A DNA stretch of 64,000 nt, from positions 124,001 through 188,000 of the forward strand of contig NZ_SMLH01000005.1 of the NCBI RefSeq assembly GCF_004349315.1, in the 5' to 3' direction. Of this stretch, positions 50,917 through 59,335 are shown one piece after another. The first letter of the stretch is position 1, and every line of letters begins with the position of its first letter. Origin of the DNA: Flavobacterium ranwuense. GTDB lineage: Bacteria > Bacteroidota > Bacteroidia > Flavobacteriales > Flavobacteriaceae. Position numbers and translations under genes: made by a program. The notes under the pieces were generated by a model. That model saw only the letters and a program-made list of their open reading frames with translations, did not search any database and had not been told where the DNA came from.

Positions 50917-52269
50917 ATGAGTACTTTCGAACAATTCAATCTCCCTAAATCTGTGCAAAAAGCAATAGATGATTTAGGATTTACATCTCCAACTCCCATC
51001 CAAGAAAAAACTTTTTCTGTGATAATGTCTGGAAGAGATATGATGGGAATTGCACAAACTGGTACCGGTAAAACATTTGCCTATCTGTTGCCTTTATTAA
51101 AATTATATAAATTTACTCCGGGACATACCCCTAAAATAGTAATTCTGGTTCCTACACGTGAGCTTGTAGTGCAAGTAGTGGAAGAAGTAGAAAAATTGAC
51201 AAAATACATGTCGGTTCGTACCGTTGGTATTTTTGGAGGAGTCAACATTAATACTCAAAAAACAACCGTTTATAAAGGCTGCGACATACTAGTGGGAACT
51301 CCAGGAAGAATCATGGATTTAACGCTGGATAATGTGATTCGTTTTGAAGAAATGCAAAAATTGGTAATCGATGAGTTTGACGAAATGCTTAATTTAGGTT
51401 TCCGTACCCAATTGACCGCTATTTTGGCCATGATGCCTAAAAAACGTCAGAACATACTATTTTCGGCAACTATGACGGATGAAGTGGATGCTATTTTGAA
51501 TGACTATTTTGATTATCCGGAAGAAGTTACTCTTTCAGCATCAGGAACTCCTTTGGAAAACATCAAACAAATTGCCTATAATGTTCCCAATTTTAATACC
51601 AAAATAAACCTTCTAAAATACTTATTGCAAAACAACGAAGACATGAGTCGTGTTTTAGTATTTGTCAATAATAAGAAGATTTCAGATATGGTTCACGAAC
51701 GTATCGAAGAAGATTTTGAAGGTCAGTTTGGGGTAATTCACTCGAATAAATCACAAAATTATCGTTTGAGTACGATGGCTTCCTTTCAAGAAGGAAATCT
51801 CCGTGGTTTGATTACTACTGATATTATGGCTAGAGGTTTGGATATTTCCAATATTACTCATGTTATCAATTTCGAAATGCCTGAAATGCCTGAATTGTAT
51901 ATGCACAGAATTGGTAGAACCGGTCGTGCAGATGCTACAGGAACCGCAATAAGTCTTATCGCGCCTCGTGAAGAAGAATCCAAAGTGGAAATAGAAGTGC
52001 TGATGAATATGGAATTAGCTATCGAACCTTTCCCGGAAACCGTTGAAGTTTCTTCAAAATTAATCGAACCTGAAAAAGACAGACAACCGATTAAGTTTAT
52101 GATGAAAAAACAAAAACTTGACGGAGATGGAGCTTTTCAAGAAAAAAGCAAAAAGAATAAGAAAGTCAATTTGGGTGGACCTGGGGTAACCAAGAAAAAA
52201 ACGCACGGTTCTGTAAATAGAAACATGCTAAAAACCAGAGACAAAAAGAGAAAAGACAAGAATAAATAG
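50917..52269 (+). CDS. DEAD-box RNA helicase (DEFD variant of motif II)
   Basis: The 450-aa protein has the Q motif (GFTSPTPIQEKTF), motif I (AQTGTGKT), Ia (PTRELVVQ), Ib (TPGR), motif II as DEFD (LVIDEFDEM) instead of DEAD, motif III (SAT), and the C-terminal RecA motifs (TDIMARGLD and HRIGRTGRA). The tail is rich in Lys (KKNKKVNLGG, KTRDKKRKDKNK), a likely RNA-binding extension. It unwinds RNA in the cytoplasm, with roles such as ribosome assembly or cold adaptation. A strong terminator follows. Confidence 0.92.
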   Translation: MSTFEQFNLPKSVQKAIDDLGFTSPTPIQEKTFSVIMSGRDMMGIAQTGTGKTFAYLLPLLKLYKFTPGHTPKIVILVPTRELVVQVVEEVEKLTKYMSVRTVGIFGGVNINTQKTTVYKGCDILVGTPGRIMDLTLDNVIRFEEMQKLVIDEFDEMLNLGFRTQLTAILAMMPKKRQNILFSATMTDEVDAILNDYFDYPEEVTLSASGTPLENIKQIAYNVPNFNTKINLLKYLLQNNEDMSRVLVFVNNKKISDMVHERIEEDFEGQFGVIHSNKSQNYRLSTMASFQEGNLRGLITTDIMARGLDISNITHVINFEMPEMPELYMHRIGRTGRADATGTAISLIAPREEESKVEIEVLMNMELAIEPFPETVEVSSKLIEPEKDRQPIKFMMKKQKLDGDGAFQEKSKKNKKVNLGGPGVTKKKTHGSVNRNMLKTRDKKRKDKNK

Positions 52270-52276
52270 TAAACTA

Positions 52277-52313
52277 AAAAAGGCTAAAAATGATACTCAT
52301 TTTTAGCCTTTTT
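52277..52313. terminator. Terminator between helicase and lactonase genes
   Basis: A 17-bp perfect stem (AAAAAGGCTAAAAATGA with its complement) closes on the loop TAC and is flanked by A and T runs, so it can act on both convergent genes. Confidence 0.93.
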
Positions 52314-52327
52314 CTTGAATTGTAATA

Positions 52328-53440
52328 TTAATTCTTTGTAAAAACCAAGCAAACCGGAGAACACAAAGCAATCTTCTTTCCAGTATCTGTAAGTGCTCCC
52401 GTATTTTTATTTCTTTTAAAAATTACAATATCATTTGTATATTGATGTGCAACCAAAAGAAAATTCCCAGTTGGATCAATCGCAAAATTTCTAGGTCCTT
52501 TCCCTAAAGTAATGGTTTGTCCTTTCAATAGTAATTTTCCGTTTTTTAGAATTTTAAAAATTGTAATGTTATTAGCTTCCCCGCGATTGGAAGCATATAA
52601 AAACTTTCCGTCAGGTGAAATATGGATATCCGCAGAACTAAAAGTCCCTTTGAAGTCTTTTGCTAAAATAGTGGTTTCATCAATCTTTTTCAATATCCCG
52701 TTTGAATAACTAAATACCGTTAACGCTCCGTCAAGTTCCTGTAATAGATAAACAAATTTACCGTCCTTGCTAAAGGTCAAATGTCTTGGTCCACTTCCTG
52801 ATTTAACTGAAATGCTATCCTTTAATTCTAAAACAGTACTGGCAGCATTAGGATTATAGACATACGAATATACTTTGTCATTCCCTAAATCGTTAGACAA
52901 AACAAACTTTTTATCTGGGGAAAAATGAACCATATGCACATGAGGACCTTCTTGTCTTTGTACATTAATTCCTTTTCCATAATGTTGTACTACTTGCTTT
53001 GCTTCAGCTAGACTTCCGTCGTTATTTTTACTAAAAACGGAGATATTTCCGCCGGAATAATTGGCAACTATCACATTTTTATCATCGTTTATAATGTAAC
53101 AAGGATTTGCTCCTTTTGAACTTTGTTTGTTGATTAAGTTTAATTCACCGCTTGATGGAGTGTAACTGAAAGAACTTACCGTACTTTCAGCACCATACTC
53201 ATTCACGGAATAAATAAAGTTATTGTCTTTTGAAACCGTCAAATAACTCGGATTTATAACTTTTTCAGTTGCATTTTTAAAACTAAAATCACCTGTCTTT
53301 GAATCAAAATCATATACATAAATTCCTTTGCTATCACAACTTTGGGTGTAGGTTCCAATCAGTAAATTAAATTTATTTTTTTGTGCCTGAACACTTGCAA
53401 AAATGAAAATTAATAGAACAACAGCAAACGGTTTTTTCAT
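52328..53440 (-). CDS. Secreted lactonase-family beta-propeller protein
   Basis: I start it at 53440 (MKKPFAVVLLIFIFASVQAQ), giving 370 aa with a clear signal peptide. The rest is a seven-bladed propeller of the 6-phosphogluconolactonase type: LLIGTYTQSCDSKGIYVYDFD, NPSYLTVSKDNNFIYSVNE, GPHVHMVHFSPDKKFV, GSGPRHLTFSKDGKFVY, GPRNFAIDPTGNFLLVAHQ. Some family members hydrolyse 6-phosphogluconolactone or cycloisomerise muconate. Because it is exported, a periplasmic sugar lactone is more likely than the pentose phosphate step. Confidence 0.85.
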   Translation of the reverse strand: MKKPFAVVLLIFIFASVQAQKNKFNLLIGTYTQSCDSKGIYVYDFDSKTGDFSFKNATEKVINPSYLTVSKDNNFIYSVNEYGAESTVSSFSYTPSSGELNLINKQSSKGANPCYIINDDKNVIVANYSGGNISVFSKNNDGSLAEAKQVVQHYGKGINVQRQEGPHVHMVHFSPDKKFVLSNDLGNDKVYSYVYNPNAASTVLELKDSISVKSGSGPRHLTFSKDGKFVYLLQELDGALTVFSYSNGILKKIDETTILAKDFKGTFSSADIHISPDGKFLYASNRGEANNITIFKILKNGKLLLKGQTITLGKGPRNFAIDPTGNFLLVAHQYTNDIVIFKRNKNTGALTDTGKKIALCSPVCLVFTKN

Positions 53441-53552
53441 GTTTTTAAATTTTATTGAAAAGCTAAAATACACATTATATCCATAATGAATGTCAATTGT
53501 TTATTCCTTTGAAAAATTATAACAACTTCATCTAAAACTGTCAACAAATTTG

Positions 53553-53560
53553 TATTTTTG
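53553..53560 (+). promoter_or_regulatory. -7 promoter element for the BatA-like gene
   Basis: TATTTTTG matches TAnnTTTG, 70 bases before the ATG at 53623. Confidence 0.5.
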
Positions 53561-53622
53561 ACTCATGAAATTCAATGAGCTCCATTGAAAATAAAATCCA
53601 GTGAAGTAAACTCAACCTCAGA

Positions 53623-55551
53623 ATGCATTTTAAACATCCCGAAATTTTATACTTTCTGTTCTTATTGATTGTTCCAATTTTGGTCCATTTATTTCAATTA
53701 CGCCGTTTCAAAAAAGAATATTTTACCAATGTTCGTTTCTTAAAAGCACTTTCCATACAAACCCGAAAAAGCTCTAAAATAAAGAAATGGTTGCTTCTCA
53801 CCTGCCGATTATTATTGTTAACTTGTATTATTATAGCATTTGCACAGCCTTATTTTGAGTCAAAAGACAGTAAAAATGCCAGCAATGAACTGTATATTAT
53901 TTTGGACAATTCTTTTAGTATGCAAGCCAAAGGCAAAAAAGGTGAATTGCTAAAACGAGCTGTTCAGGAACTGCTTGAAGAAACTCCTGAAAATTTAAAT
54001 TTCTCTTTGCTTAGCAATTCCGAAAATTATTGGAATACAGATATAAAATCGGTTCGTGGTGCTTTGCAAAATCTAAAATACAGCGCTACTCCGTTCCAAT
54101 TGGACAATATAATGGCAAAAATAAAAGCGCATAAATCGGCTTTTAAAAAAGATATCGTTATCATTACCGATGCCGTAGGACTTGATGAAAAACAATTAAA
54201 AAATATAAATGCAGCTGACTCTCCTTTATTTATAATCACAAAAGCAGAGCAAAAAAATAATGTTTCTATTGACAGCGTTTTTATTAATAAAACTTTAGAA
54301 AATTTTTATGAAATTAGTGTTCAAATATCCGGTTATGGCGAGGATTTTAACCCGATTCCTATTTCTTTATACAATGAAAACAAGCTCATTGCAAAGACAA
54401 TAGTAACATTAGACACGAAGAAAAAAAATCTCAATTTTACGATTCCAAAACAAGCCTTTCATGGCTATTTTTCTATAGTTGACAATGGGTTGAATTATGA
54501 TAACACGTTGTATTTCAGCATTTCTAAAACCAAGAAAACCAACATTATCAGCATTGGAGAACCAGCGAAAAGCAACTTTCTTTCCCGAATTTACACCAGT
54601 GAAGAATTCAATCTTAATAATTACACTTTAAGTACATTAGATTACAATAAACTGGAAGAACAAGACGCGATTGTTTTAAATGAATTGGATGAAATCCCAC
54701 AAGCTTTGACTACCACTTTAAAATCTTTTGTAGAAAAAGGCGGCAATTTAATTGTGATTCCTTCGGTGATAAATTTAACTACAAATATGAATTCTTTTCT
54801 ATCGAATTTTGGAAAACTTACATTCAATTCTTTAGAAAACAGAGAAAAACTGATTACTAAAATCAACTTCAATCATCCTATATTCAATAGCGTATTCGAA
54901 AAGAAAGTGACTAATTTTCAATATCCAAAGACAAAAAGTTCCTTTATAATATCTAGCTCAAGTCCTGCTGCTTTGTCTTATGAGGACCAAAGTGTTTTCT
55001 TGACTTCGATAGTAAATTCGGTTTCGGCGGTTGCTGTTTTTGCAGCTCCTATCAACATCGAAAATTCAAATTTTCAGCAATCTCCATTAATTGTACCTAC
55101 ATTTTACAAGATGGCGATGAACAATCAAAACAACGGTGTAAATGCTTTGATAATAGGAAATAACAACCCACACTTGACCGAAGCTTCGCTAAACAAAGAC
55201 GCTATTTTAACGGTAAAAGGCCTAGACGAACAATTTATTCCTATCCAACAAATTCTTAATAATAAAGTCAAAATGACTTTCAATGATTATCCGGAACAAG
55301 CCGGAAATTTTAGAATTTACAATAAAAAAGAGTGGATCGAAAACATCAGTTTCAATTACAATAGAACAGAAAGTGATTTGGCTTCAGCCAATGATAATAT
55401 TCTTTCTGACTATAAAACCATTGAATCTATACCATCGCTATTTGACACTTTACAAACTGACAGAACTGATAATCAAATTTGGAAATGGTTTGTTATCTTT
55501 GCACTGTTATTTCTAATAACCGAAATGGCAATTATACGATTCGTAAAGTAA
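53623..55551 (+). CDS. BatA-like membrane protein with VWA-type domain
   Basis: The 642-aa protein begins with the TIGR02226 (BatA N-terminal) double helix, FKHPEILYFLFLLIVPILVHL then WLLLTCRLLLLTCIIIAFAQP. A VWA-like domain follows (about residues 88-200) with LYIILDNSFSMQAKGK, a partial MIDAS (DxSxS as DNSFS), then a long periplasmic beta region with a type 1 glutamine amidotransferase-like part (about 300-400). One last helix (about 619-638) closes it. Such proteins occur in aerotolerance (Bat) loci, though the rest of the operon is not here. It is followed by the dihydroorotase-like gene with 32 bp between. Confidence 0.82.
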   Translation: MHFKHPEILYFLFLLIVPILVHLFQLRRFKKEYFTNVRFLKALSIQTRKSSKIKKWLLLTCRLLLLTCIIIAFAQPYFESKDSKNASNELYIILDNSFSMQAKGKKGELLKRAVQELLEETPENLNFSLLSNSENYWNTDIKSVRGALQNLKYSATPFQLDNIMAKIKAHKSAFKKDIVIITDAVGLDEKQLKNINAADSPLFIITKAEQKNNVSIDSVFINKTLENFYEISVQISGYGEDFNPIPISLYNENKLIAKTIVTLDTKKKNLNFTIPKQAFHGYFSIVDNGLNYDNTLYFSISKTKKTNIISIGEPAKSNFLSRIYTSEEFNLNNYTLSTLDYNKLEEQDAIVLNELDEIPQALTTTLKSFVEKGGNLIVIPSVINLTTNMNSFLSNFGKLTFNSLENREKLITKINFNHPIFNSVFEKKVTNFQYPKTKSSFIISSSSPAALSYEDQSVFLTSIVNSVSAVAVFAAPINIENSNFQQSPLIVPTFYKMAMNNQNNGVNALIIGNNNPHLTEASLNKDAILTVKGLDEQFIPIQQILNNKVKMTFNDYPEQAGNFRIYNKKEWIENISFNYNRTESDLASANDNILSDYKTIESIPSLFDTLQTDRTDNQIWKWFVIFALLFLITEMAIIRFVK

Positions 55552-55583
55552 ATAACGAAGATCCAAATAATTAAACAATCAAT

Positions 55584-56837
55584 ATGAACATAATCATCAG
55601 AGAAGCAAAAATTATCGATTCTAAAAGTCCCTTTCATAATAAGACTGTAGATATTTTAATTGTTGATGGTTTTATAAAAAAAATTGGAACATCGCTTCCA
55701 AATCCAGATAAAGCAGACGAGGTAAAACTTGATAATTTACACGTATCACAAGGTTGGTTTGACAGTAGCGTTTCTCTTGGAGAACCTGGTTTTGAAGACC
55801 GAGAAACCCTATCAAACGGACTTAATGTAGCTGCCAAAAGCGGTTTTACTGCAATCGCATTACAACCCAACTCCTTCCCTATTATTGACAATCAATCCCA
55901 AGTGAATTTTGTTTTAAATAAAGCACAAGAATTTGCAACTCAACTGTATCCTATTGGCGCTTTAAGTAAAGAAAGTGCAGGAAAAGACATGGCCGAATTG
56001 TATGATATGAAAAAAGCTGGAGCCGTAGCTTTTGGAGATTATAATAAAAGTTTGGATAATGCTAATTTGCTGAAAATTGCCTTACAATACGTTCAGGATT
56101 TTAATGGATTGATTCTTGCTTTTTCCCAAGACGAAAATATAAAAGGAAATGGAGTGGCGAATGAAGGCATTGTTTCTACCCGATTAGGCTTGAAAGGAAT
56201 TCCAAATCTTGCTGAAGAATTACAAATCGCAAGAAATTTATTTCTGTTAGAATATACTGGAGGAAAACTACACATTCCGACCATTTCGACTAAAAAATCA
56301 GTTCAATTAATCAAAGAGGCTAAAGCCAATGGATTAAATGTAACCTGCAGTGCAGCTGTGCATAATTTAGTTTTAACAGATGAAAAATTAGAAGGATTCG
56401 ACACCAGATATAAAGTTTCACCGCCACTTAGAACTGAAGCTGATAGAAAAGCATTACTGAAAGGAATAAAAGAAGGAACGATCGATATGATTACATCCGA
56501 CCATAATCCGATGGACATTGAACACAAGAAAATGGAATTTGATGGTGCCAAAAATGGAACGATTGGAATGGAAAGTGCTTTTGGTGCTTTGATGACCGTA
56601 TTGCCATTAGAAACCGTAATAGATAAATTGACTGCTGGAAAATCTAGATTTGGTATTGATATCCAAATCATAAATGAAGGTTCAAAAGCAAATATTACCT
56701 TATTTAATCCGGAACCAAAAAGTATTTTTACAAAATCATCCATTTTATCAAAATCGAAAAACTCTGCTTTTCTGGAAACAGAAATGAAAGGGAAAGTACA
56801 CGGAATTGTGAATCAAGGAAAATTAATTTTAGCATAA
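55584..56837 (+). CDS. Dihydroorotase homologue lacking metal ligands
   Basis: The 417-aa protein has the class I dihydroorotase/amidohydrolase fold: LHVSQGWFDSSVSLGEPGFEDRETL, ITSDHNPMD and the C-terminal KSIFTKSSILSKSKNSAF region. The HxH motif at the start of the barrel is changed to Ser62-x-Ser64, and the substrate-binding Arg is Gly66. The later HVST-type His is Thr (LHIPTIST), and the bridging-Lys region is changed. It probably cannot bind the metal pair, so it is more likely a structural partner of aspartate carbamoyltransferase or another role than a working PyrC. A catalytic pyrC must be elsewhere if the pathway is present. Confidence 0.85.
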   Translation: MNIIIREAKIIDSKSPFHNKTVDILIVDGFIKKIGTSLPNPDKADEVKLDNLHVSQGWFDSSVSLGEPGFEDRETLSNGLNVAAKSGFTAIALQPNSFPIIDNQSQVNFVLNKAQEFATQLYPIGALSKESAGKDMAELYDMKKAGAVAFGDYNKSLDNANLLKIALQYVQDFNGLILAFSQDENIKGNGVANEGIVSTRLGLKGIPNLAEELQIARNLFLLEYTGGKLHIPTISTKKSVQLIKEAKANGLNVTCSAAVHNLVLTDEKLEGFDTRYKVSPPLRTEADRKALLKGIKEGTIDMITSDHNPMDIEHKKMEFDGAKNGTIGMESAFGALMTVLPLETVIDKLTAGKSRFGIDIQIINEGSKANITLFNPEPKSIFTKSSILSKSKNSAFLETEMKGKVHGIVNQGKLILA

Positions 56838-56877
56838 ATAAAAAACCTCACAAACCTCAAGGTGAGCACAAATAAAA

Positions 56878-57204
56878 ATGAATAATACTACCGAAACAGG
56901 AAAAACTGCCGCCATCACAAGCTATATTTTAGGAATTGGCGTGTTTATAGCGATGTCTATGAACTCCGAAGATAAAAATGCGTTTGCTTCTTTTCACATT
57001 CGCCAAGGACTGGGACTCACATTAACTTTTATATCACTTGGATTAATTATCAGCAATTTTGACAGCTTAATGATTTCAGCTCCAATGTGGATTTTCGTAT
57101 TTATTTTATGGTCTTATGGTATTACCAGTGCTATAAAAGGAGAAACGAAACCGGTTCCTTTATTGGGAACTTATTTTCAAAAATGGCTTAAAAACATCTC
57201 TTAA
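56878..57204 (+). CDS. Small membrane protein, DUF4870/Tic20-like
   Basis: The 108-aa protein has three hydrophobic segments (about residues 12-25, 44-60 and 67-85) with HIRQGLGLTLTF between the first two, which resembles the FHxRQ motif of DUF4870 proteins. Function is unknown. It follows the dihydroorotase-like gene by 40 bp on the same strand. Confidence 0.7.
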   Translation: MNNTTETGKTAAITSYILGIGVFIAMSMNSEDKNAFASFHIRQGLGLTLTFISLGLIISNFDSLMISAPMWIFVFILWSYGITSAIKGETKPVPLLGTYFQKWLKNIS

Positions 57205-57256
57205 TTGATTGAAGATTGTTGATTAACGATTTTTGATTGCAGAACTGAACACTACT

Positions 57257-57904
57257 ATGAATTTATCTTTAGAATATAAAATACGAGAACCTAAAATAAA
57301 ATTAGACAAAAATCCTCTTATCCTTTTATTACACGGATACGGCAGCAATGAAGAAGATTTATTTTCATTTGCTACTGAGCTTCCAGATGAATATTATATT
57401 ATCTCAGCACGTGCGCCTTATGACTTGCAATACGGCAGTTATGCATGGTATGCGATAAACTTTGATGCGGATCAAAATAAATTTTCAGACCACGAACAAG
57501 CCAAAGTATCAAGGGATTTAATCGCTGGATTTATTGATGAGTTAATTGCTAATTATCCAATCGATGAAACACAAATTGCTTTAGTTGGCTTCAGCCAAGG
57601 ATCAATCTTGAGTTATGCTGTGGCACTTTCCTACCCAGAAAAAGTTCAAAAAGTGGTGGCTATGAGCGGCTATTTGAATTTAGAGATTGTGGCTGATGAT
57701 TATCTTAAAAACAACTTTACTAACTTAAAAATATTTGCTTCACACGGAACGGTAGATCAAGTAATCCCAGTAGAATGGGCTAGAAAAACACCTGCAATAG
57801 TAGAAAATTTAGGAATAAATACAACCTATAAAGAATATCCTGTAGGTCATGGAGTAGCACCACAAAATTTCTATGACTTTAAAAATTGGCTTCTTGAAAA
57901 ATAG
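57257..57904 (+). CDS. Phospholipase/carboxylesterase family alpha/beta hydrolase
   Basis: I start it at 57257 (MNLSLEYKIREPK), giving 215 aa. It has the oxyanion HGYGSNEED motif, the nucleophile GFSQGS, a DQVIPVEWARK region with the acid, and the catalytic His in PVGHGVAPQNF. This is the small carboxylesterase/acyl-protein thioesterase group. The substrate in this organism is unknown. A TCAGT-type inverted repeat begins at its stop codon. Confidence 0.85.
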   Translation: MNLSLEYKIREPKIKLDKNPLILLLHGYGSNEEDLFSFATELPDEYYIISARAPYDLQYGSYAWYAINFDADQNKFSDHEQAKVSRDLIAGFIDELIANYPIDETQIALVGFSQGSILSYAVALSYPEKVQKVVAMSGYLNLEIVADDYLKNNFTNLKIFASHGTVDQVIPVEWARKTPAIVENLGINTTYKEYPVGHGVAPQNFYDFKNWLLEK

Positions 57905-57962
57905 TGTACAGTATTCAGTCGCAGTTTTCAGTTATAGTGAACACTGAGAACTGCGAATGACC
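57903..57962. repeat. CAGT-word inverted repeat between convergent genes
   Basis: CGCAGTTTTCAG (57920-57931) pairs with CTGAGAACTGCG (57944-57955) over 12 bp with one G-T wobble. The surrounding words (GTACAGTATTCAGTCGCAG) match the CAGT family seen at 22156 and 43346. It may act as a terminator but has no T-run. Confidence 0.6.
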
Positions 57963-57964
57963 AC

Positions 57965-58465
57965 TTATTTTTGATATAATAATGATTGATTTACTTCGAA
58001 AGAAATACTGTCATCGGCATTGACAAAGTATTTCAATAAAACTTCTCCCCAAATTTCACCGTCACTAAAATCCGCAATAATCCATCTGTGATTTAGGATT
58101 CTTACTTTATTGATAATAAATTTATTCGTCCCAATTTGATCTTGACCTGTGTAAGGATTTCCTTTTGGATTGGAATTATAGTCTAATAATTTTTCGGTAA
58201 CAACAGGAATTAATTTTTCGTATTGAATCATTTTTTCAGAACTTCCTGAATCAAAATAATTTTGGGCATTTTCATTTTTCACTAAAGAAAAATAGTTAGC
58301 ATCCGCTAACTGATTCGAAACTAAACTTAGACTGTCTCTTAACTTTTTTGTGGTTTTTTCATACCTTGTTTGTTCAAATGCGACCTGTTTACTCAAAAAC
58401 ATATAAGTGAAAATTGAAGAAAGTACCGCTAAAATAGTGAGATAAAGGAATAATGACTGTTTCAT
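57965..58465 (-). CDS. Membrane-anchored protein of unknown function
   Basis: The 166-aa protein has one N-terminal helix (about residues 5-24), then a coiled-coil stretch (RYEKTTKKLRDSLSLVSNQLADAN) and a C-terminal beta domain (NKVRILNHRWIIADFSDGEIWGEVLLKYFV). I do not recognise a family. It lies 11 bp downstream of the MBL hydrolase gene on the same strand and is probably co-transcribed with it. Confidence 0.68.
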   Translation of the reverse strand: MKQSLFLYLTILAVLSSIFTYMFLSKQVAFEQTRYEKTTKKLRDSLSLVSNQLADANYFSLVKNENAQNYFDSGSSEKMIQYEKLIPVVTEKLLDYNSNPKGNPYTGQDQIGTNKFIINKVRILNHRWIIADFSDGEIWGEVLLKYFVNADDSISFEVNQSLLYQK

Positions 58466-58476
58466 TGTAAATTGAA

Positions 58477-59241
58477 TTATAGTATAATTTCTAAATTGTC
58501 GTACGCTAGGAAAACAGTTGGAGGTAGATTTTTTTGAACCTCTTCATGGTATCCCATAATATGACTAATGTGTGTAAGATATGCTGTTTTTGGTTGCACC
58601 AAAGTTATAAAATCTAATGCTTCTTTCAAATTGAAATGCGTATCATGAGGCTCTTCCCGTAAAGCATTTATTACCAATACCTTTAAGTTTTTTAATTTTT
58701 CAATTTCGCTTTTCTCAATAGTTTTCACATCCGTCAAATAGGCAAAATCATCAATTCTATAGCCAAAAACCTGAAGATCACCATGCATTACATCAATAGG
58801 AATTACCGTTTTATTTCCGAGAGAAAATGGTTGATTATTGACAACTTCAATCGTTGCAACAGAAGGAGCGCCCGGGTATTTATTTACCGTTTCAAAAACA
58901 TATTCAAACCGTCTTCTCAAATTATCGATGACCCTTTGATGTGCATAAATTGGGATTTCACCCTGCTTAAAATTAAACGGACGAATATCATCTATTCCCG
59001 CTGTATGGTCAGCATGTTCGTGAGTGAATAGGATTCCATCTACTTTTTGACAATTTGAAGAAAGCATTTGCTGCCTGAAATCAGGTCCGCAATCAATTAC
59101 AAAAGAATGATTTCCCCAAGATATCCAAACGGAAACTCTCAGTCTTTTGTCTTTAAAATCAGTGCTTTTACATACTGGATGATTGCTCCCAATAACAGGA
59201 ATCCCTTGTGATGTACCAGTTCCTAAAAAATATACCTTCAA
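58477..59241 (-). CDS. MBL-fold metallo-hydrolase (PhnP/RNase Z-like)
   Basis: The 254-aa protein has the metallo-beta-lactamase motif THEHADH with His74, His76, Asp78 and His79, the N-terminal FLGTGTSQGIPVIG of the PhnP group and later ligands in DVMHGDL, AYLTDV and LTHISHIMGYH. PhnP is a phosphodiesterase of phosphonate metabolism, but no phn genes are near, so a general cyclic phosphodiesterase role is as likely. It is divergent from the gene at 59336. Confidence 0.87.
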   Translation of the reverse strand: MKVYFLGTGTSQGIPVIGSNHPVCKSTDFKDKRLRVSVWISWGNHSFVIDCGPDFRQQMLSSNCQKVDGILFTHEHADHTAGIDDIRPFNFKQGEIPIYAHQRVIDNLRRRFEYVFETVNKYPGAPSVATIEVVNNQPFSLGNKTVIPIDVMHGDLQVFGYRIDDFAYLTDVKTIEKSEIEKLKNLKVLVINALREEPHDTHFNLKEALDFITLVQPKTAYLTHISHIMGYHEEVQKNLPPTVFLAYDNLEIIL

Positions 59242-59259
59242 TTTTATTGCTTTTATTTA

Positions 59260-59267
59260 CAAAAATA
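59260..59267 (-). promoter_or_regulatory. -7 promoter element for the MBL hydrolase gene
   Basis: The minus strand reads TATTTTTG, an exact TAnnTTTG match, 19 bases before the ATG ending at 59241. Confidence 0.65.
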
Positions 59268-59301
59268 GGGTTAATTATCTTTCATTAGAAACCTATTTCA
59301 T

Positions 59302-59310
59302 TAACTTTGC
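59302..59310 (+). promoter_or_regulatory. -7 promoter element for the conserved gene at 59336
   Basis: TAACTTTGC is an exact TAnnTTTGC match, 25 bases before the ATG at 59336. Confidence 0.7.
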
Positions 59311-59335
59311 AACATATTAGCCATATTAAAAGAAA

